From Alphaproteobacteria bacterium (lineage in GTDB: Bacteria > Pseudomonadota > Alphaproteobacteria > SMXS01), in contig JANQQJ010000042.1 of the NCBI GenBank assembly GCA_028284945.1, positions 29,000 to 92,999 on the forward strand: a stretch of 64,000 bases of DNA. Direction: 5' to 3'. The notes below the pieces were generated by a model that worked only from the letters and a program-made list of their open reading frames with translations, made no database searches and was not told the DNA's origin. Position numbers and translations under genes: made by a program. Below, piece after piece: positions 53,147-62,622 of the stretch (position 1 is the stretch's first letter; every line of letters starts with the position of its first letter).

Positions 53147-56100
53147 ATGAAACAGGTCTCTAAAAGTGAAAGAACAACAACCAAATCCAAAGCGATTTGG
53201 ATAACGAACATGCTGGCTGCCGGCGCATTGGCGCTGGTTGTGGGTTGGGCATTGACGGTGCCCGCACACGCCCAGGATGCGTGTGTCGATGGTTCCGGCA
53301 ATAGCTCCGTGCAGTGCGGTGATAATGCTGATGCCAGTGGTAACGGCAGCACGGCCGTTGGCGACAGTTCAGAGGCCAGCGGCTCGGTAAGCACGGCCGT
53401 TGGCGCCTTCTCTGACGCGAGCGGCGTATCGAGCACAGCCATCGGCCACAGTGCTGATGCAACAGGCGATAATTCAACAGCGCTTGGCATGCTCTCTCAA
53501 GCAAACGATCTTAATGCAACCGCCGTGGGCCTGGCCGCGCAAGCAACGGCTGAGGACTCCACGGCGATTGGCGGCGGTGCCGAGGCAACCGCCTTTCAGG
53601 CCACCAGCCTGGGCCAGGGCGCCGCGGCCACCGGTGCCCGATCAGTTGCAATCGGCGTAAGTTCAGATGCAACCGCCCTTGGCTCGATAGCCATTGGCAC
53701 TGATGGCCTCGACGCCAATCCACTCGGCGCGCAGGCTTTGTCTGCTGGCGCCATCGCGATTGGTGTCGATTCAAACATCTCGGGTGTCGATAGCATCGGG
53801 ATTGGCAGTGAGGCGATCATTTCGGGTGTTGGTAACGTCGCGCTGGGTGCGAATACAGATGTAACGACCAGCGACGGAACAGCCATCGGCGCAAGCGCCG
53901 TGGTCTCCGCAACTGGCAGCGTGGCGCTGGGCAGCGGTTCAATTGCGGACGTTGCTGATACAGTTTCCATCGGTTCGGTTGGCAATGAGCGGCGTATCGT
54001 TAACTTGGCCGACGCCATCAGTCTGACCGATGCGGTTAATCTGGGGCAGCTCAATACGGCGCTTGAAGCCAATGGCAGCGGCCTGAACAGCACACAATTG
54101 GGCACCAACGCCGATGCCAGCGGTGTCAGTTCAACCGCCATTGGCGATGCTGCAGAAGCATTCGGCGTAGATGCAACCGCCATTGGCTTTAGTAGTCTGG
54201 CGTTTGAGAGTGCCACAGCCCTGGGTGCTGATGCTGCTGCAAATAGTGCGGGTGCAGTAGCAATTGGTCAGGATTCAAGTGCTGGCGGCATCAACTCCAT
54301 CGTTTTGGGAACAAATTCGGCAACAGTAAGTGCCGAAAGTGGTATCGCCATTGGTTTCAGCACCTATACCAGTGGTAACGATGCCATCGGTATCGGGCGA
54401 TCGGCCACCGCAAATGGCCAGTTTGGTATTTCTTTGGGCTATTTATCCAATGCCGCAGGGGATGGTGCTATTGCTATTGGCGCGAATACTGATGGAGTTG
54501 GCACCTTTGGCGCACATGCGACCGGCGAGGGTTCAATTGCGCTCGGGGTCGATACCACATCAACAGCCGATCAGGCTATTGCATTGGGTTCAGGGGCCGG
54601 GGCTACCGGCACCAGCAGCATCGCGCTGGGTTTCAATTCAGATGCGATGCCTGATGGCGCCATAGCCATTGGCGGCGATGGCATTGACGGTGACACGGAT
54701 GGCGCACAGGCGTTGGGTATCGATTCTATCACCATCGGCCGTGATGCGCTGACCGGCGCTGCCAATTCGATTGCCATTGGCGCGCGGTCGCAGACAGCAC
54801 TCAACAATTCAGTGGCTATCGGGGAATTTGCGCAGACATCTGAATTGAACGGCGTCGCCGTTGGTCGAAACGCGGTTGTCAGTGGCGCTAATTCAGTCGC
54901 TCTGGGCGCGGGCTCGATTGCCGCAGAATCCGATGTTGTTTCGATTGGTTCTGTCGGTTCAGAGCGCCGCCTTGTCAATGTCGCCGATGCGACCGGAAAC
55001 AATGATGCTGTCAATCTAGCTCAGCTGAATGCTGCGATCGCTTCAGTATCCGGCGGCGTTGGCGGTGTGACGCAAATGCAGTTGGATGCGGTTGAAGCAC
55101 AGGTGGTGAGCAATGATGGCGATATATCGTCGCTGCAGGGCCATGTCGCCGGCAACATTACTGATATCGGCAATTTGCAAACTAACATGGCAAGTCTGCA
55201 AGGTGACGTCGCCAACAACGCAATGGGTGTAATGGAAAACACCAATGCCATTGCGTCCAACGGCCTGGACATTGCCAATGTGCAAAGTGCTGTGGGTGAT
55301 AACCAGCTGGATATCGCTGCGCTTCAGGGTGATGTTGTAAACAATGCAGGCGGCATCCTCGCCAATGCGGGTGGCGTCGCCAACAATGTAGCCGATATCA
55401 GCGATCTCGATACACGTGTTGCTGATCTGGAGTCGGCAGCAGCTGGTGGTGTCGGCGTCGGCGGTGTGACGCAACAGCAGCTGGATGCGGTTGAAGCGCA
55501 GGTGGTGAGCAATGACGGCGATATATCGTCGCTTCAGAGCAATGTCGCCGGCAACACGACCGATATTGGCAACTTGCAAACCAACATGGCGGGTCTGCAG
55601 GGTGATATCGCCAACAATGCAACGGGTGTGATGCAAAACACCAATGCAATTGCGTCCAATCAGATGGTCATTGCCAACGTGCAAAATGATGTGGGGGATA
55701 ACCGGCAGGGAATCGTTGCGCTGCAGGGCCATGTCGCCGACAACACAACCAATATCGGCAATTTGCAAACCAACATGGCAAATCTGCAGGGTGATATCGC
55801 CAACAATGCAACGGGTGTGATGCAAAATGCCAACGCAATTGCATCCAATCAGACGGCCATTGCCAACATGCAAAATGACGTGGGTGATAACCGGCAGGGT
55901 ATCGCTGCACTGCAGGGTGATGTCGCCAGCAACATGACCGACATTGGCAATCTGCAAACCGACATAGCGAGTCTGCAAGGTAACGCCGCCAATAATGCAG
56001 CCGATATCAGCGATCTTGATACGCGTATTGTTGACCTGGAGACCGCAGCAGCTGCTGGTGTCGGCGTTGGCGGTGTGACACAGGCGCAGTTGGATGTGGT

Positions 56101-57526
56101 TGAAGCACAGGTGATATCGAACGATCTCGACATTGCTGATTTGCAGGACAGTGTCAGTGACAACCAGATGGATATTACGGCGCTCCAGGGCGATGTCACC
56201 GGCCTGACCACACGTGTTGATGGACTGGAGAGCAATCTGTCCGGTCTCGCGGAGATGAACGGCACAGGCGCAGACAGCACAGCGGTTGGAACGGACGCGG
56301 TGGCTTCGGCCGCGGGGTCAACGGCTGTGGGTGATGGCGCCATGGCGACAGGTGATGGTGCGACGGCAATCGGCTTGGGTGCCGTGGCAACCGGTTCTGT
56401 GGCGGTGGGTGCCCTTTCATCGGCTGCCAATGATGGCACTGCACTGGGCGATAGCAGTATGGCAACAGGCCAATCGTCGATCGCACTGGGTGAGAGTGCA
56501 TCTGCCACACAGGATGGAGCCGTGGCGATTGGCAGCGGTGTCACGACAACGCGCACCAATCAGGTGGCTGTCGGTGATGCCAATGCGACATTGACCGTAG
56601 CGGGCATTGGCTCTGCTGCTTCAACGGCAGCGCAGGGTCTTGTTTCCGGCGTGATTACCACCGATGCCGACGGCAATCTGGCATCCGACGGCGGTGCACT
56701 GCAGACCTCTGTCAATGCCAATACAGCGGGGATTGCCAACAACAGCTCAGCTATTGCATCCAATCAGGCAGCCATTTCTGCGAATGCGTCTGGTGTTGCT
56801 AGTAACGCAGTGGATGTCGCAGCTAATGCATCCGGTGTGGCCGACAATAGTGCTGCCATTGGCACCGTGAATAGCCGGGTTGATACAGTCGAGACCAGTG
56901 TAGCGACCAACAGTGTTGCCATCTCGGCCAATGAAGGTGCCATTGTCGCCAATCAGGCCGCCATTTCTGCGAATGCGTCTGGTGTCGCTGGTAACGCAGT
57001 GGATGTCGCAACCAATGCATCTGGTGTGGCTGACAATAGTGCCGCCATTGGCACCGTGCATAGCCGGGTTGATACGGTGGAGACCGGTGTAGCGGCCAAC
57101 GGTATTGCCATCTCGGCCAATGGAGGTGCCATTGCCGCCAATCTGGCAGCCATCGGCAACAACCGCACAGCGATCCAGTACAACACCACCGACATTGCTA
57201 ATAATAGTCGGGCGATCCTTACAAATATGCAGCGGCTCGATGACATTGATCTGAGGCTCAATGACTTTGGTGCGACACTTTACAGCCACCAGGACCAGAT
57301 CAAGGATCTGCGCAACAGCCTGGCAGCGGTAACGTCCATTCCCGATGCCTATCTGGCTTCTGGTGAGCGCTATGCCGTCGCGGGCGGCTTCTCGGTGGTC
57401 GAAGGGGAAGTCGGCTTTGGTGGCACCGTCACAGTCAGGGCCAGTGACAGGTGGACCCTGGGTGCGTCCTTTGGTTACTCCGGCAGCCAGGCAGTCGGAA
57501 AAATCCAGTTCCGCTTTGCCAATTAG
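53147..57526 (+). CDS. Trimeric autotransporter adhesin (YadA/Hia type)
   Basis: 1459 residues with a strong AGGAGG ribosome binding site. A long signal peptide ends near VPAHAQ (~residue 43). Residues ~45-620 are YadA-type head repeats (STAVG-x-S/A-x-A-x-G units), interrupted by neck segments such as SIGSVGNERRIVNLADA. Stalk regions rich in NxxxIxxN-type coiled coil occupy ~630-1030 and ~1150-1375, with a second short head at ~1035-1150. Residues ~1380-1459 match the trimeric membrane anchor (YSHQDQIKDLRNSLAAV, ERYAVAGGFSVVEG). By family knowledge three chains form one outer-membrane barrel and project a fibre that binds host or surface ligands. The stop codon is embedded in the hairpin at 57525. 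Confidence 0.92.
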   Translation: MKQVSKSERTTTKSKAIWITNMLAAGALALVVGWALTVPAHAQDACVDGSGNSSVQCGDNADASGNGSTAVGDSSEASGSVSTAVGAFSDASGVSSTAIGHSADATGDNSTALGMLSQANDLNATAVGLAAQATAEDSTAIGGGAEATAFQATSLGQGAAATGARSVAIGVSSDATALGSIAIGTDGLDANPLGAQALSAGAIAIGVDSNISGVDSIGIGSEAIISGVGNVALGANTDVTTSDGTAIGASAVVSATGSVALGSGSIADVADTVSIGSVGNERRIVNLADAISLTDAVNLGQLNTALEANGSGLNSTQLGTNADASGVSSTAIGDAAEAFGVDATAIGFSSLAFESATALGADAAANSAGAVAIGQDSSAGGINSIVLGTNSATVSAESGIAIGFSTYTSGNDAIGIGRSATANGQFGISLGYLSNAAGDGAIAIGANTDGVGTFGAHATGEGSIALGVDTTSTADQAIALGSGAGATGTSSIALGFNSDAMPDGAIAIGGDGIDGDTDGAQALGIDSITIGRDALTGAANSIAIGARSQTALNNSVAIGEFAQTSELNGVAVGRNAVVSGANSVALGAGSIAAESDVVSIGSVGSERRLVNVADATGNNDAVNLAQLNAAIASVSGGVGGVTQMQLDAVEAQVVSNDGDISSLQGHVAGNITDIGNLQTNMASLQGDVANNAMGVMENTNAIASNGLDIANVQSAVGDNQLDIAALQGDVVNNAGGILANAGGVANNVADISDLDTRVADLESAAAGGVGVGGVTQQQLDAVEAQVVSNDGDISSLQSNVAGNTTDIGNLQTNMAGLQGDIANNATGVMQNTNAIASNQMVIANVQNDVGDNRQGIVALQGHVADNTTNIGNLQTNMANLQGDIANNATGVMQNANAIASNQTAIANMQNDVGDNRQGIAALQGDVASNMTDIGNLQTDIASLQGNAANNAADISDLDTRIVDLETAAAAGVGVGGVTQAQLDVVEAQVISNDLDIADLQDSVSDNQMDITALQGDVTGLTTRVDGLESNLSGLAEMNGTGADSTAVGTDAVASAAGSTAVGDGAMATGDGATAIGLGAVATGSVAVGALSSAANDGTALGDSSMATGQSSIALGESASATQDGAVAIGSGVTTTRTNQVAVGDANATLTVAGIGSAASTAAQGLVSGVITTDADGNLASDGGALQTSVNANTAGIANNSSAIASNQAAISANASGVASNAVDVAANASGVADNSAAIGTVNSRVDTVETSVATNSVAISANEGAIVANQAAISANASGVAGNAVDVATNASGVADNSAAIGTVHSRVDTVETGVAANGIAISANGGAIAANLAAIGNNRTAIQYNTTDIANNSRAILTNMQRLDDIDLRLNDFGATLYSHQDQIKDLRNSLAAVTSIPDAYLASGERYAVAGGFSVVEGEVGFGGTVTVRASDRWTLGASFGYSGSQAVGKIQFRFAN

Positions 57527-57563
57527 GGTCAGGCTCCAATCACAGGTGATAGAGCCAGACCCT
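57525..57563 (+). terminator. Hairpin overlapping the autotransporter stop codon
   Basis: AGGGTCAGGCTC pairs with GAGCCAGACCCT with one mismatch. The left arm includes the last two bases of the TAG stop codon. There is no T-run after it, so it may protect the mRNA 3' end or act as a first part of a double terminator. Confidence 0.45.
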
Positions 57564-57593
57564 GAAACCTCCTAACAACGGCAAGGCAGAACG

Positions 57594-57640
57594 GAAGCCA
57601 CCGGTGGGACACAAGGTCCTGCCGGTGGCTTCAACTTTAT
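57594..57640 (+). terminator. Rho-independent terminator after the trimeric autotransporter
   Basis: GAAGCCACCGG and CCGGTGGCTTC form a perfect 11-bp stem (57594-57632). The loop contains a further GGAC/GTCC pair. AACTTTATTAG follows with a modest T content. It lies about 70 bases after the stop codon. Confidence 0.7.
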
Positions 57641-57855
57641 TAGTTCCGATCTGATCTGACAGCGCCTCCTGAAAGGAGTGAGGTTTACCCGGTTTGCTCT
57701 CTCGTCTCCGCGCTGCGTCTCTGGCTTTTCGTACCGCTTCAAGTATCTCGAATTTGAGCCTGTCCCGGCAAGTCCGCTACTAGCCAAAAGCAGGCATTAA
57801 GTATTACCGGGAATGCACGAATTGGTGCGCCGCGCGTCTTCCAAACGCCGCGTCC
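57641..57855. other. Intergenic stretch with no convincing gene
   Basis: Between the terminator and the convergent acyl-CoA dehydrogenase. One 71-codon minus-strand frame crosses it, but no domain was recognised. Confidence 0.45.
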
Positions 57856-59112
57856 TCAACGCTCAGGAATATCGTAGAACCTTTCGAAATCAGCCGGGTC
57901 GTGGTTGCGCAGTTCCGTTTTCGCGATGCCCGGCAAATGCACTTCACTGGGCCCATCCGCAATGCTCAGGTGCATGCCCAGCCCAAGCAGGCTGGCCAGC
58001 GGTGTCTGGTTGGATACGCCCATAGCCCCGTGGACGCGCAGGGCACGCTCGGACACATTCTGCAACAGTTCGGTGCCGACGATTTTCAGCATGGCGATTT
58101 CTTTGCGGGCGCCTTTAGGACCCTTTTCATCCAGCGCCCTTGCTGTGTGCATGCACAGGAGCCTGGCCTGGTCGATCTCGATTCTAGAGCGGCCGATATC
58201 GTTGGCCACACTGCCGTGTTCATACAGGTGCTTGCCAAAGGCAACACGTTCCTTGGCCCGAGACATCAACAGGCCGAGGGCCACCTCAGCCATACCCACG
58301 CAACGCATGCCGTAGTGGATGCGGCCAGGCCCCATGCGTTTCTGCATGATCGCGAAGCCTTCACCCGGCTCACCCAGCAGGTTTTCAGCAGGCACGCGCA
58401 CGTTATCCAGCAGAATCTCGGGATGCCCGCCAATGTGGTACTCGCTCATCACCGTTGTATCCTGGAGGATCTGAACGCCGGGGGTATCCAACGGAATAAT
58501 GATGACGCCGTGCTGATTGTGGCGGCTGGGGTTTTCAGGGTTGGTCTTACCCATCAGGATCATGAAGCGGCACTTCGGATGCATGGACAGGGAAATGAAC
58601 CACTTGCGGCCATTCACCACGTACTCATCGCCATCCCGCACGATACTGGTCTGGTAATTGGTGGCGTCGGAAGAGGCAACCTCCGGTTCCGTGGCGGCAA
58701 AACAGGAATAACAGTCACCTTCCAGCAGGGGCCGCAGCCACTTTTCCCGTTGCGCCTCATTGGCCGCCGCGCCGAGCAACTCCATATTGCCTGTGACGGG
58801 GGCATTGCAGTTGAACACCTGCGACGCCCAGGGAAGCTTGGCCATCTCTTCGGCAATGGGCGCGAACTCGAAATTCGTCAGTCCGGTGCCAGGTTCATCG
58901 TCCCGCAGGTGCGGAAAGAACAGGTTCCATAAACCTTGTTCCTTGGCCTGAGCTCGCAGGTCGTCGATAAAGGCTAATGCTTCAGGGTCGTTGCGACGAT
59001 CGCTGTGGGCGACTTCCTGATAATGCTTGTTCACCGGGTAAACGTGCTTATCCATGAAATCTACGACTCTGGCTTTGAATTCTATGCTTCTTTCGCTCTG
59101 CGGAAATTCCAT
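57856..59112 (-). CDS. Acyl-CoA dehydrogenase family protein
   Basis: 418 residues from ATG 59112 (MEFPQSERS), with AAAGAGAC upstream; an in-frame extension to 59187 lacks family similarity. Blocks: CFAATEPEVASSDATNYQT, GRKWFISLSMHPKCRFMILMG, GPGRIHYGMRCVGMAEVALG, RVHGAMGVSNQTPLASLLG and IADGPSEVHLPGIA. It is a relative of the enzyme at 42278, with parallel text throughout, so the two are paralogues. It stands alone inside the segment bounded by the inverted repeats and has no obvious CoA partner gene next to it. Confidence 0.9.
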   Translation of the reverse strand: MEFPQSERSIEFKARVVDFMDKHVYPVNKHYQEVAHSDRRNDPEALAFIDDLRAQAKEQGLWNLFFPHLRDDEPGTGLTNFEFAPIAEEMAKLPWASQVFNCNAPVTGNMELLGAAANEAQREKWLRPLLEGDCYSCFAATEPEVASSDATNYQTSIVRDGDEYVVNGRKWFISLSMHPKCRFMILMGKTNPENPSRHNQHGVIIIPLDTPGVQILQDTTVMSEYHIGGHPEILLDNVRVPAENLLGEPGEGFAIMQKRMGPGRIHYGMRCVGMAEVALGLLMSRAKERVAFGKHLYEHGSVANDIGRSRIEIDQARLLCMHTARALDEKGPKGARKEIAMLKIVGTELLQNVSERALRVHGAMGVSNQTPLASLLGLGMHLSIADGPSEVHLPGIAKTELRNHDPADFERFYDIPER

Positions 59113-59417
59113 GGTCTGTCTCTTTCTCGTTGGTATTGGCGCGGCAGGCGCGCTTACGGGCAAGGTGTCTGTTAATCTTGGGGCCACTCACACGTCAAGT
59201 CCAACATCACCCCATTCAACGGAACGCGGGTTTACTAGGTCACGTGTCTAATCGTGCCAAAATGGATCTGATGGCTTCGATGTGGCGATTGCGCGGAGCG
59301 AGGTTGGGCGAACTGGTGGCCCTTTGACTTTCGGACGCAACTTCGATTGGCTTCGACTGGATGTTCGTTAGGTGTTGAAAAGGTCTGCTTTGGGTCATCA
59401 GCGGACATTTTCAGGAG

Positions 59418-59577
59418 CATTATCAGACTAAATTTGGCGGCCCCACGAAATGCCAAGATGGAGATGTCCCAAGCGGCAAGTTGCCTCAATTCAGCCAGTG
59501 CAGTTGATCGGCAGGTCTCGAAGTTCTCACGTCGTTCGAGCAGCAAGGCAGATGTTCTCGGGTGATGTCTTGAAATA
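59418..59577 (-). repeat. 160-bp inverted repeat, right copy
   Basis: Reverse-complement partner of the strip at 51223-51381. Flanking similarity continues to about 59597. The surrounding 59113-59814 carries only short frames that I judge to be non-coding. Confidence 0.85.
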
Positions 59578-59729
59578 GCGAAAGGGATTGCTCATCGGCC
59601 GACGTTAGGGCCACTCCCTGCCAGGAACAATCTGGTTTACTCCGACAATGCCGCAGAAACCCACGTATCCGCACTAGAGTTAGTAAGGTGAAGGTGGACG
59701 CAGTCTTGAGCGAACCCGTCTCCGCCTGA

Positions 59730-59750
59730 TTTCCCTGATAATCAGGGAAA
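59730..59750. repeat. Perfect 10-bp palindrome upstream of folE 3' end
   Basis: TTTCCCTGAT and ATCAGGGAAA flank a single A. It lies 65-85 bases after the folE stop (minus strand) and could serve as a terminator-like dyad. Nearby text repeats the word CAGGGAAA, suggesting an intergenic repeat of unknown origin. Confidence 0.4.
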
Positions 59751-59814
59751 ATGCAGGGAAATCTGGCGATTCAGGGCCAAAATCCGCCAGCGAGCTCCGG
59801 CCAAGCCTTGCTTC

Positions 59815-60483
59815 CTAGGCGTCAAACGAAGCACTCCTGGGCTTACCAATCATCGAGAGAAACTCTCGGCGGGTCGTCGGATCCTCTCGAAAAGCGCCCA
59901 GCATGTGACTGGTCACCATGGTGACGCCCGGCTTGTGCACACCCCGCGTGGTCATACACTGGTGCGCCGCCTCGATGACGACGCCAACACCGCGTGGCTT
60001 CAGCACCTCCTGGAGGGTATCCGCGATCTGCGACGTTAGCTTCTCCTGGATCTGCAATCGCTTAGCGAACGCATCGAGAAGGCGGGCAAGTTTGGAGATT
60101 CCAATTACACGTCCGGCGGGCAGATAACCGATATGAGCCTTCCCTAGAATTGGCACCATGTGATGCTCGCAGTGCGACTCGAGACGGATATCACGCAAGA
60201 CGATCATTTCGTCGTAGTCGGCCGTTTCTTCGAACGTCGTCGACAGCAGCGCGACCAAATCCTCGTTATACCCGGCGAAGAACTCCTCATAGGCGCGCAC
60301 CACGCGCTCGGGCGTGCCAACGAGGCCCTCACGGTCGGGATCGTCGCCCGCCCACTCGATGAGCGTGCGCACGGCCGCTTCCGCCTCTGACTGGCTGGGA
60401 CGCCGGCGCCGGCCTGTGTAGGTGAGGCCGTCATTGGTGGAGATTGAGTCTGTCGGCCGGCTATCGACCACTGCTTTGTCCAT
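59815..60483 (-). CDS. folE: GTP cyclohydrolase I (type IA)
   Basis: 222 residues with AGGAAAGGG before the ATG. Marks: [68 protein letters not shown] and TSHMLGAF. The zinc ligands Cys105, His108 and Cys176 are all present. It opens the imidazole ring of GTP, the first step to tetrahydrofolate or biopterin. It faces zur across a perfect palindrome, which suggests zinc-dependent control. This is notable, since zinc-linked loci often carry the metal-flexible FolE2 instead. Confidence 0.93.
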   Translation of the reverse strand: MDKAVVDSRPTDSISTNDGLTYTGRRRRPSQSEAEAAVRTLIEWAGDDPDREGLVGTPERVVRAYEEFFAGYNEDLVALLSTTFEETADYDEMIVLRDIRLESHCEHHMVPILGKAHIGYLPAGRVIGISKLARLLDAFAKRLQIQEKLTSQIADTLQEVLKPRGVGVVIEAAHQCMTTRGVHKPGVTMVTSHMLGAFREDPTTRREFLSMIGKPRSASFDA

Positions 60484-60545
60484 GTTAACCCTTTCCTGAA
60501 GCCGACCCCGATGATCGGGGGCAAATGGCTGTTGTATTCACTGAA

Positions 60546-60565
60546 TGCAACGTTATAACGTTGCA
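60546..60565. promoter_or_regulatory. Zur box candidate, perfect 20-bp palindrome
   Basis: TGCAACGTTATAACGTTGCA equals its own reverse complement. It lies between the divergent folE (63 bases upstream of its start) and zur (23 bases) genes. The shape, with a central GTTATAAC core, matches Zur sites known from alphaproteobacteria. It would let Zur repress both directions when zinc is plentiful. Confidence 0.82.
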
Positions 60566-60587
60566 AAATTAATTCGCAACACGGGAC

Positions 60588-61124
60588 ATGGTCATGACGC
60601 GCTTGGCGGTCCAGCCTCAGCCCTGCGTCGACCCTGATTGTCGCGGGCAGCATTCGCCGGATGAACGGATTGCACTGGCGGCGTCCCTTTGTGGCGAACG
60701 CGGGGTACGGCTTACAAGGCGGCGGCGGCAGATTCTGGAGTTGCTCTGGGAGAGTGATCGCCCGATGGGTGCCTACGAGTTGGTTGAAGCCCTAAAGCCG
60801 AAGGAGGCACGCCCCGTCGGGCCGCCCACCGTCTACCGAGCGCTTGAGTTCTTGATGTTGCAAGGGCTCGTCTCGAAGCTTCAAAGCAGGAACGCGTATG
60901 TCCCTTGCACGCATCCGGAACGCACGCACGATTGCTTGTTCTTTATCTGCAGCAACTGCAGCGCGTCCATCGAATTGGAAGACCCGCGACTTGAGTCTTT
61001 GATCACCGAAAATGCTGGCCTCGTAGAGTTTCGTCCAACGCGTCGTGTGATCGAGGTAGAGGGTACCTGCTCCAATTGCATTGCGGCAGGCACCGCCATG
61101 GGGGAGGTGAAAGTTGACCCTTGA
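60588..61124 (+). CDS. zur: Fur-family zinc uptake regulator (Zur-type)
   Basis: 178 residues from ATG 60588 (ATG 60594 possible). The winged helix is LTRRRRQILELLWESDRPMGAYELVEAL and PPTVYRALEFLMLQGLV. Structural-zinc Cys pairs are CSNC at 121-124 and 161-164, and His residues (CTHPERTHDC) supply sensor ligands. The Zur assignment over Fur rests on the CysxxCys pairs plus the neighbours: a COG0523 GTPase, folE and cysS. The next gene starts 11 bases before its stop, so translation is coupled. Confidence 0.85.
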   Translation: MVMTRLAVQPQPCVDPDCRGQHSPDERIALAASLCGERGVRLTRRRRQILELLWESDRPMGAYELVEALKPKEARPVGPPTVYRALEFLMLQGLVSKLQSRNAYVPCTHPERTHDCLFFICSNCSASIELEDPRLESLITENAGLVEFRPTRRVIEVEGTCSNCIAAGTAMGEVKVDP

Positions 61125-62232
61125 AGGATCGCCTCGGCTTCTACCGATCTCGGTGCTGACAGGGTTTCTGGGAAGCGGCAAAACCACCGTTCTTAATCAC
61201 CTGATCCACCAGCCAGCACTTAGCCGGACCTTGGTACTCATCAACGAGTTTGGTGAGATCGGGCTCGATCATGACCTCGTGACCCACAGCAATGATGAAG
61301 TCGTGGTTGAGATGGCGAGCGGCTGCCTTTGCTGCACAATCCGGGGCGACCTCGTCAAGACCTTGCGCGAGGCGCCGGGGCGGTTCGCACGCGGTGGGGA
61401 ACTGTGGTTTGATCGCGTGGTGATAGAGACAACCGGACTCGCCGATCCGGCACCGATCCTTCACACCTTAATGACTGAACCGGCAATCGCGCGTCGTTAT
61501 CGCCTGGACGGTGTCATCACGACCGTCGATGCTGTCAACGGCGGTGACACCCTCAGTCGCCAGTTCGAGTCGGTCAAGCAGGCGGCAGTGGCCGATCGGC
61601 TGCTGATTACAAAGACAGACCTTGCCGACCCAGATGCCCTGCAGGAATTGCAGGGCCGGTTGCGGGCCTTAAACCCTGCTGCTCCACAGATCATCGCAGA
61701 GAATGGTGTTGTCGAGCCGGCACCGCTATTTGATGCTGGTCTTTACAATCCAGAGACCAAAAGTCTCGATGTGCAAAACTGGCTCAAGACAGAAGCCTAT
61801 ACAGAACCCCACGATCACGATCACGGCCACGATCATCATCATGACGTCAATCGCCACGGCGCGCACATCAAGGCGGTCTGCCTTACGGTCGATGAACCGA
61901 TCCACGGCGAAGCGCTTGAACTCTGGCTTGAAGCGCTGCTCGTGCTCAGGGGCGCTGACTTTTTGCGCGTCAAGGGAATCATCAATGTTGCTGAATTCGA
62001 TGGGCCGGTGGTTGTTCATGGCGTTCAGCACATTTTCCATCCCCCTGTCATGTTGGAGGAGTGGCCGAGTAACGACCGACGCTCCCGGATCGTGTTCATC
62101 ACCCGCAATGTCGATGAGACATTCATACGAGAAACCTTAAAAGCGTTTAACGCAAACACAGTCCAGCAGCCGGCGTTCCTATCAGACGCGCCGAGCAGTA
62201 GCGGCGGCGCGACGTCCGAGGTGAAGCCATGA
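61114..62232 (+). CDS. COG0523 (CobW-like) GTPase, putative zinc chaperone
   Basis: 372 residues from TTG 61114; the GGAGGTGA ribosome binding sequence 5-6 bases upstream decides this start. P-loop GFLGSGKTT (residues 17-25), the metal-binding CLCC at 71-74 (SGCLCC), and GTPase text ITKTDL. A His/Asp-rich stretch at ~233-251 (DHDHGHDHHHD) is typical of zinc-handling members. Established work on COG0523 links such proteins, Zur boxes and duplicated zinc enzymes such as CysS and FolE to survival at low zinc. It overlaps zur and would be co-regulated. Confidence 0.9.
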   Translation: MTLEGSPRLLPISVLTGFLGSGKTTVLNHLIHQPALSRTLVLINEFGEIGLDHDLVTHSNDEVVVEMASGCLCCTIRGDLVKTLREAPGRFARGGELWFDRVVIETTGLADPAPILHTLMTEPAIARRYRLDGVITTVDAVNGGDTLSRQFESVKQAAVADRLLITKTDLADPDALQELQGRLRALNPAAPQIIAENGVVEPAPLFDAGLYNPETKSLDVQNWLKTEAYTEPHDHDHGHDHHHDVNRHGAHIKAVCLTVDEPIHGEALELWLEALLVLRGADFLRVKGIINVAEFDGPVVVHGVQHIFHPPVMLEEWPSNDRRSRIVFITRNVDETFIRETLKAFNANTVQQPAFLSDAPSSSGGATSEVKP

Positions 62233-62280
62233 CCTGTTTGTTTTTTCTGGTGCGTCGTTGTCAGACGGAGAGAATCCGCC

Positions 62281-62622
62281 ATGCCGCTGTTTGAACCTGG
62301 CAGCATTCGCGGGCTTGTCGGCGACCAAGCGGATGGCGAATACACGCTCGATTTACAAGGCGTCTCGCCAGACCATGCGCAGTCGGCGATCGCTCAAATG
62401 CTGGAACAGTCCCGCTTCGGCGACTCGAAAAGCGTGGTGGTTCGCATCGATCCGGCCACCCCAACCAGCGGGGAGACTCTTTTTCTTCCCGTAGGCCGTC
62501 AGCTCCTTGAGGCGCGCAGGCGCGGACTCATCGCGCGCTTTCATCCGTTGCCGGAGGCCGATGGGGGTGGATTCTACGTTGAGCTGCCGGGCCGTAATCG
62601 CGACGAAGAGGCGCAGCCGTGA
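62281..62622 (+). CDS. Small protein of unknown function in the zinc operon
   Basis: 113 residues with CGGAGAG before the ATG. The outline [46 protein letters not shown], and GGGFYVEL resembles the order of elements in Smr (MutS2 C-terminal) domains, L-x-G-x4-A, a strand, and a final GGxxVxL. The match is by eye and weak. No Cys, and only one His (in RFHPL), is present, so it is unlikely to bind zinc itself. Its stop overlaps the cysS start by GTGA, implying coupled translation and perhaps a role with tRNA or the ribosome. Confidence 0.6.
   Translation: MPLFEPGSIRGLVGDQADGEYTLDLQGVSPDHAQSAIAQMLEQSRFGDSKSVVVRIDPATPTSGETLFLPVGRQLLEARRRGLIARFHPLPEADGGGFYVELPGRNRDEEAQP

Noticed and set aside
57572..57787. 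71-codon minus-strand frame after the adhesin
   Set aside because: It starts in the terminator region and has no recognisable domain.
59113..59814. Short open frames in the inverted-repeat region
   Set aside because: They differ between the two repeat copies, are disrupted by frameshifts or stops, and have no domains.
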